From positions 1 through 35,631 of the forward strand of contig CAIWKX010000214.1 in the NCBI GenBank assembly GCA_903913315.1: a stretch of 35,631 nucleotides of DNA, written 5' to 3'. The position numbers and the translations under genes are program-made. Shown piece after piece: positions 34,913 through 35,631 of this stretch (position 1 is its first letter; every line of letters begins with the position of its first letter). The notes below the pieces were generated by a model that saw only the letters and a list, made by a program, of their open reading frames with translations, was not told where the DNA came from and made no database searches. This DNA comes from an uncultured Bacteroidota bacterium (GTDB taxonomy: Bacteria > Bacteroidota > Bacteroidia > Flavobacteriales > Flavobacteriaceae).

Positions 34913-35631
34913 ATGAAAAACATTTTACTTTTTAGAAAAGTATCATCGCTTTTGTTTTCGTTTTTAAATTTGTTATTTCCTTTTTTGTCTAAAAAAAATA
35001 TTAGAAGAAAGGATTTTACAATTCTAAATACAAAAACAATCGCGACAGATTATTTACACTTACAAAAAAGTTTTTTTAGTCTTAAAAAAACTTCAATTGG
35101 TGTTTTTACTTTATTGCTCTTTTTCGGAGCTAATGAAATGAAGGGGCAGACTATTGCACCTGCTGGTACTTATACACAAAACTTTGATGGTATAGGTACA
35201 ACAGCTGCAGCAACTTTACCAACAGGTTGGAAAGTTGAAAATGTGACAGGAGCAAGAACAGTTGCTACAGCCTATACCAGTGTCGCAGGTACTGCTACTG
35301 TTAATTCGCTGGCTTACAATACAGCTATGTCTACATCTGCAGGAAATGGCATTTACAATTTTGGTTCTGGAGCAACAAGTGGAAACCAAGCAATTGGAGG
35401 AATTTCTAGTAGTTCTGCTTCGCAATCAGTTAACATGTTTTTAAAATTAACAAATAGTAGTGCAACTACCAGCATACCTAGTTTTACTATTACTTATAGT
35501 GCCAAAAGATTTAGAAATGGTTCTAATACTGCTGGTTTTTCAATTAGATTATATTATTCAACCACTGGTGCAGCAAGTTCTTGGACTGAGATTACTGCGG
35601 GAGCTTTAAGTTTTGCTGCAAATGCTGACAA
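34913..35631 (+). CDS. Large exported protein, probable type IX secretion cargo, 5' part only
   Basis: Open from ATG at 34913 to the window edge (239 codons). The first 60 residues include a hydrophobic patch (VSSLLFSFLNLLFPFLS) and a basic stretch. A proper signal-peptide-like segment follows (KKTSIGVFTLLLFFGANEMKGQ, about residues 58-79), so the export signal is unusually late. The mature part begins TIAPAGTYTQNFDGIGTTAAATLPTGWKVEN, the opening typical of long, Ser/Thr/Gly-rich surface or secreted proteins of Flavobacteria. These commonly carry a C-terminal type IX sorting domain. That domain would be outside the window, so the secretion route is inferred. Confidence 0.7.
   Translation, partial: MKNILLFRKVSSLLFSFLNLLFPFLSKKNIRRKDFTILNTKTIATDYLHLQKSFFSLKKTSIGVFTLLLFFGANEMKGQTIAPAGTYTQNFDGIGTTAAATLPTGWKVENVTGARTVATAYTSVAGTATVNSLAYNTAMSTSAGNGIYNFGSGATSGNQAIGGISSSSASQSVNMFLKLTNSSATTSIPSFTITYSAKRFRNGSNTAGFSIRLYYSTTGAASSWTEITAGALSFAANAD

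Overview
The window is chromosomal DNA of a low-GC Bacteroidota bacterium, almost certainly a Flavobacteriaceae member close to Flavobacterium. The evidence is A+T-rich DNA, promoters of the Bacteroidota type (TAnnTTTG at about -7, TTG or TTTG at about -33), genes without Shine-Dalgarno sequences except rpsU, a SusC/SusD pair, Bacteroidota families (DUF2851, putative porin, DUF3467), RpoB/RpoC/EF-Tu of flavobacterial type, and a probable type IX secretion cargo at the right edge.

Layout. 1-1570: the 5' part of an aldose 1-epimerase gene (minus strand, cut by the edge) diverges from a GntR-type regulator with a sugar-sensor-like domain. 1579-5253: a small secreted protein, lysS, lipB and rnhB, with an 11-bp phased repeat array between lysS and lipB. 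5453-10391: a SusC/SusD nutrient-uptake pair closed by a strong terminator. 10461-14063: a putative porin and a cystathionine beta-synthase-like enzyme. 14064-14910: a gene-poor stretch with a tiny hydrophobic ORF, a palindromic element and a 21-bp tandem repeat. 14911-18489: a tight operon (DUF2851, PspC-like, HhH/ComEA-like, acyl-CoA dehydrogenase). 18525-20077: rpsU, xerC-like recombinase and hpf. 20099-33787: the translation/transcription block tRNA-Thr, tRNA-Tyr, tRNA-Thr, tuf, tRNA-Trp, secE, nusG, rplK, rplA, rplJ, rplL, rpoB, rpoC and a DUF3467 gene. 33788-34912: about 1.1 kb without a convincing gene, holding six 42-bp tandem repeats. 34913-end: the start of a large exported protein.

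How it works together. The right half is the classic tuf-secE-nusG-L11/L1-L10/L12-rpoBC supply line for ribosomes and RNA polymerase, with folded RNA between rplL and rpoB and between rpoB and rpoC. The left half is mostly housekeeping plus outer-membrane transport. I see no phage, insertion sequence, CRISPR array or defence system.

Most worth attention: the lone strong Shine-Dalgarno of rpsU (a proposed autoregulatory switch in Flavobacteriia), loss of the glycine tRNA from a very conserved tRNA-tuf cluster, three intergenic repeat arrays with 11-, 21- and 42-bp (2x21) periods, and a 21-bp array whose copy-to-copy changes are mostly synonymous in one frame that has no ATG.
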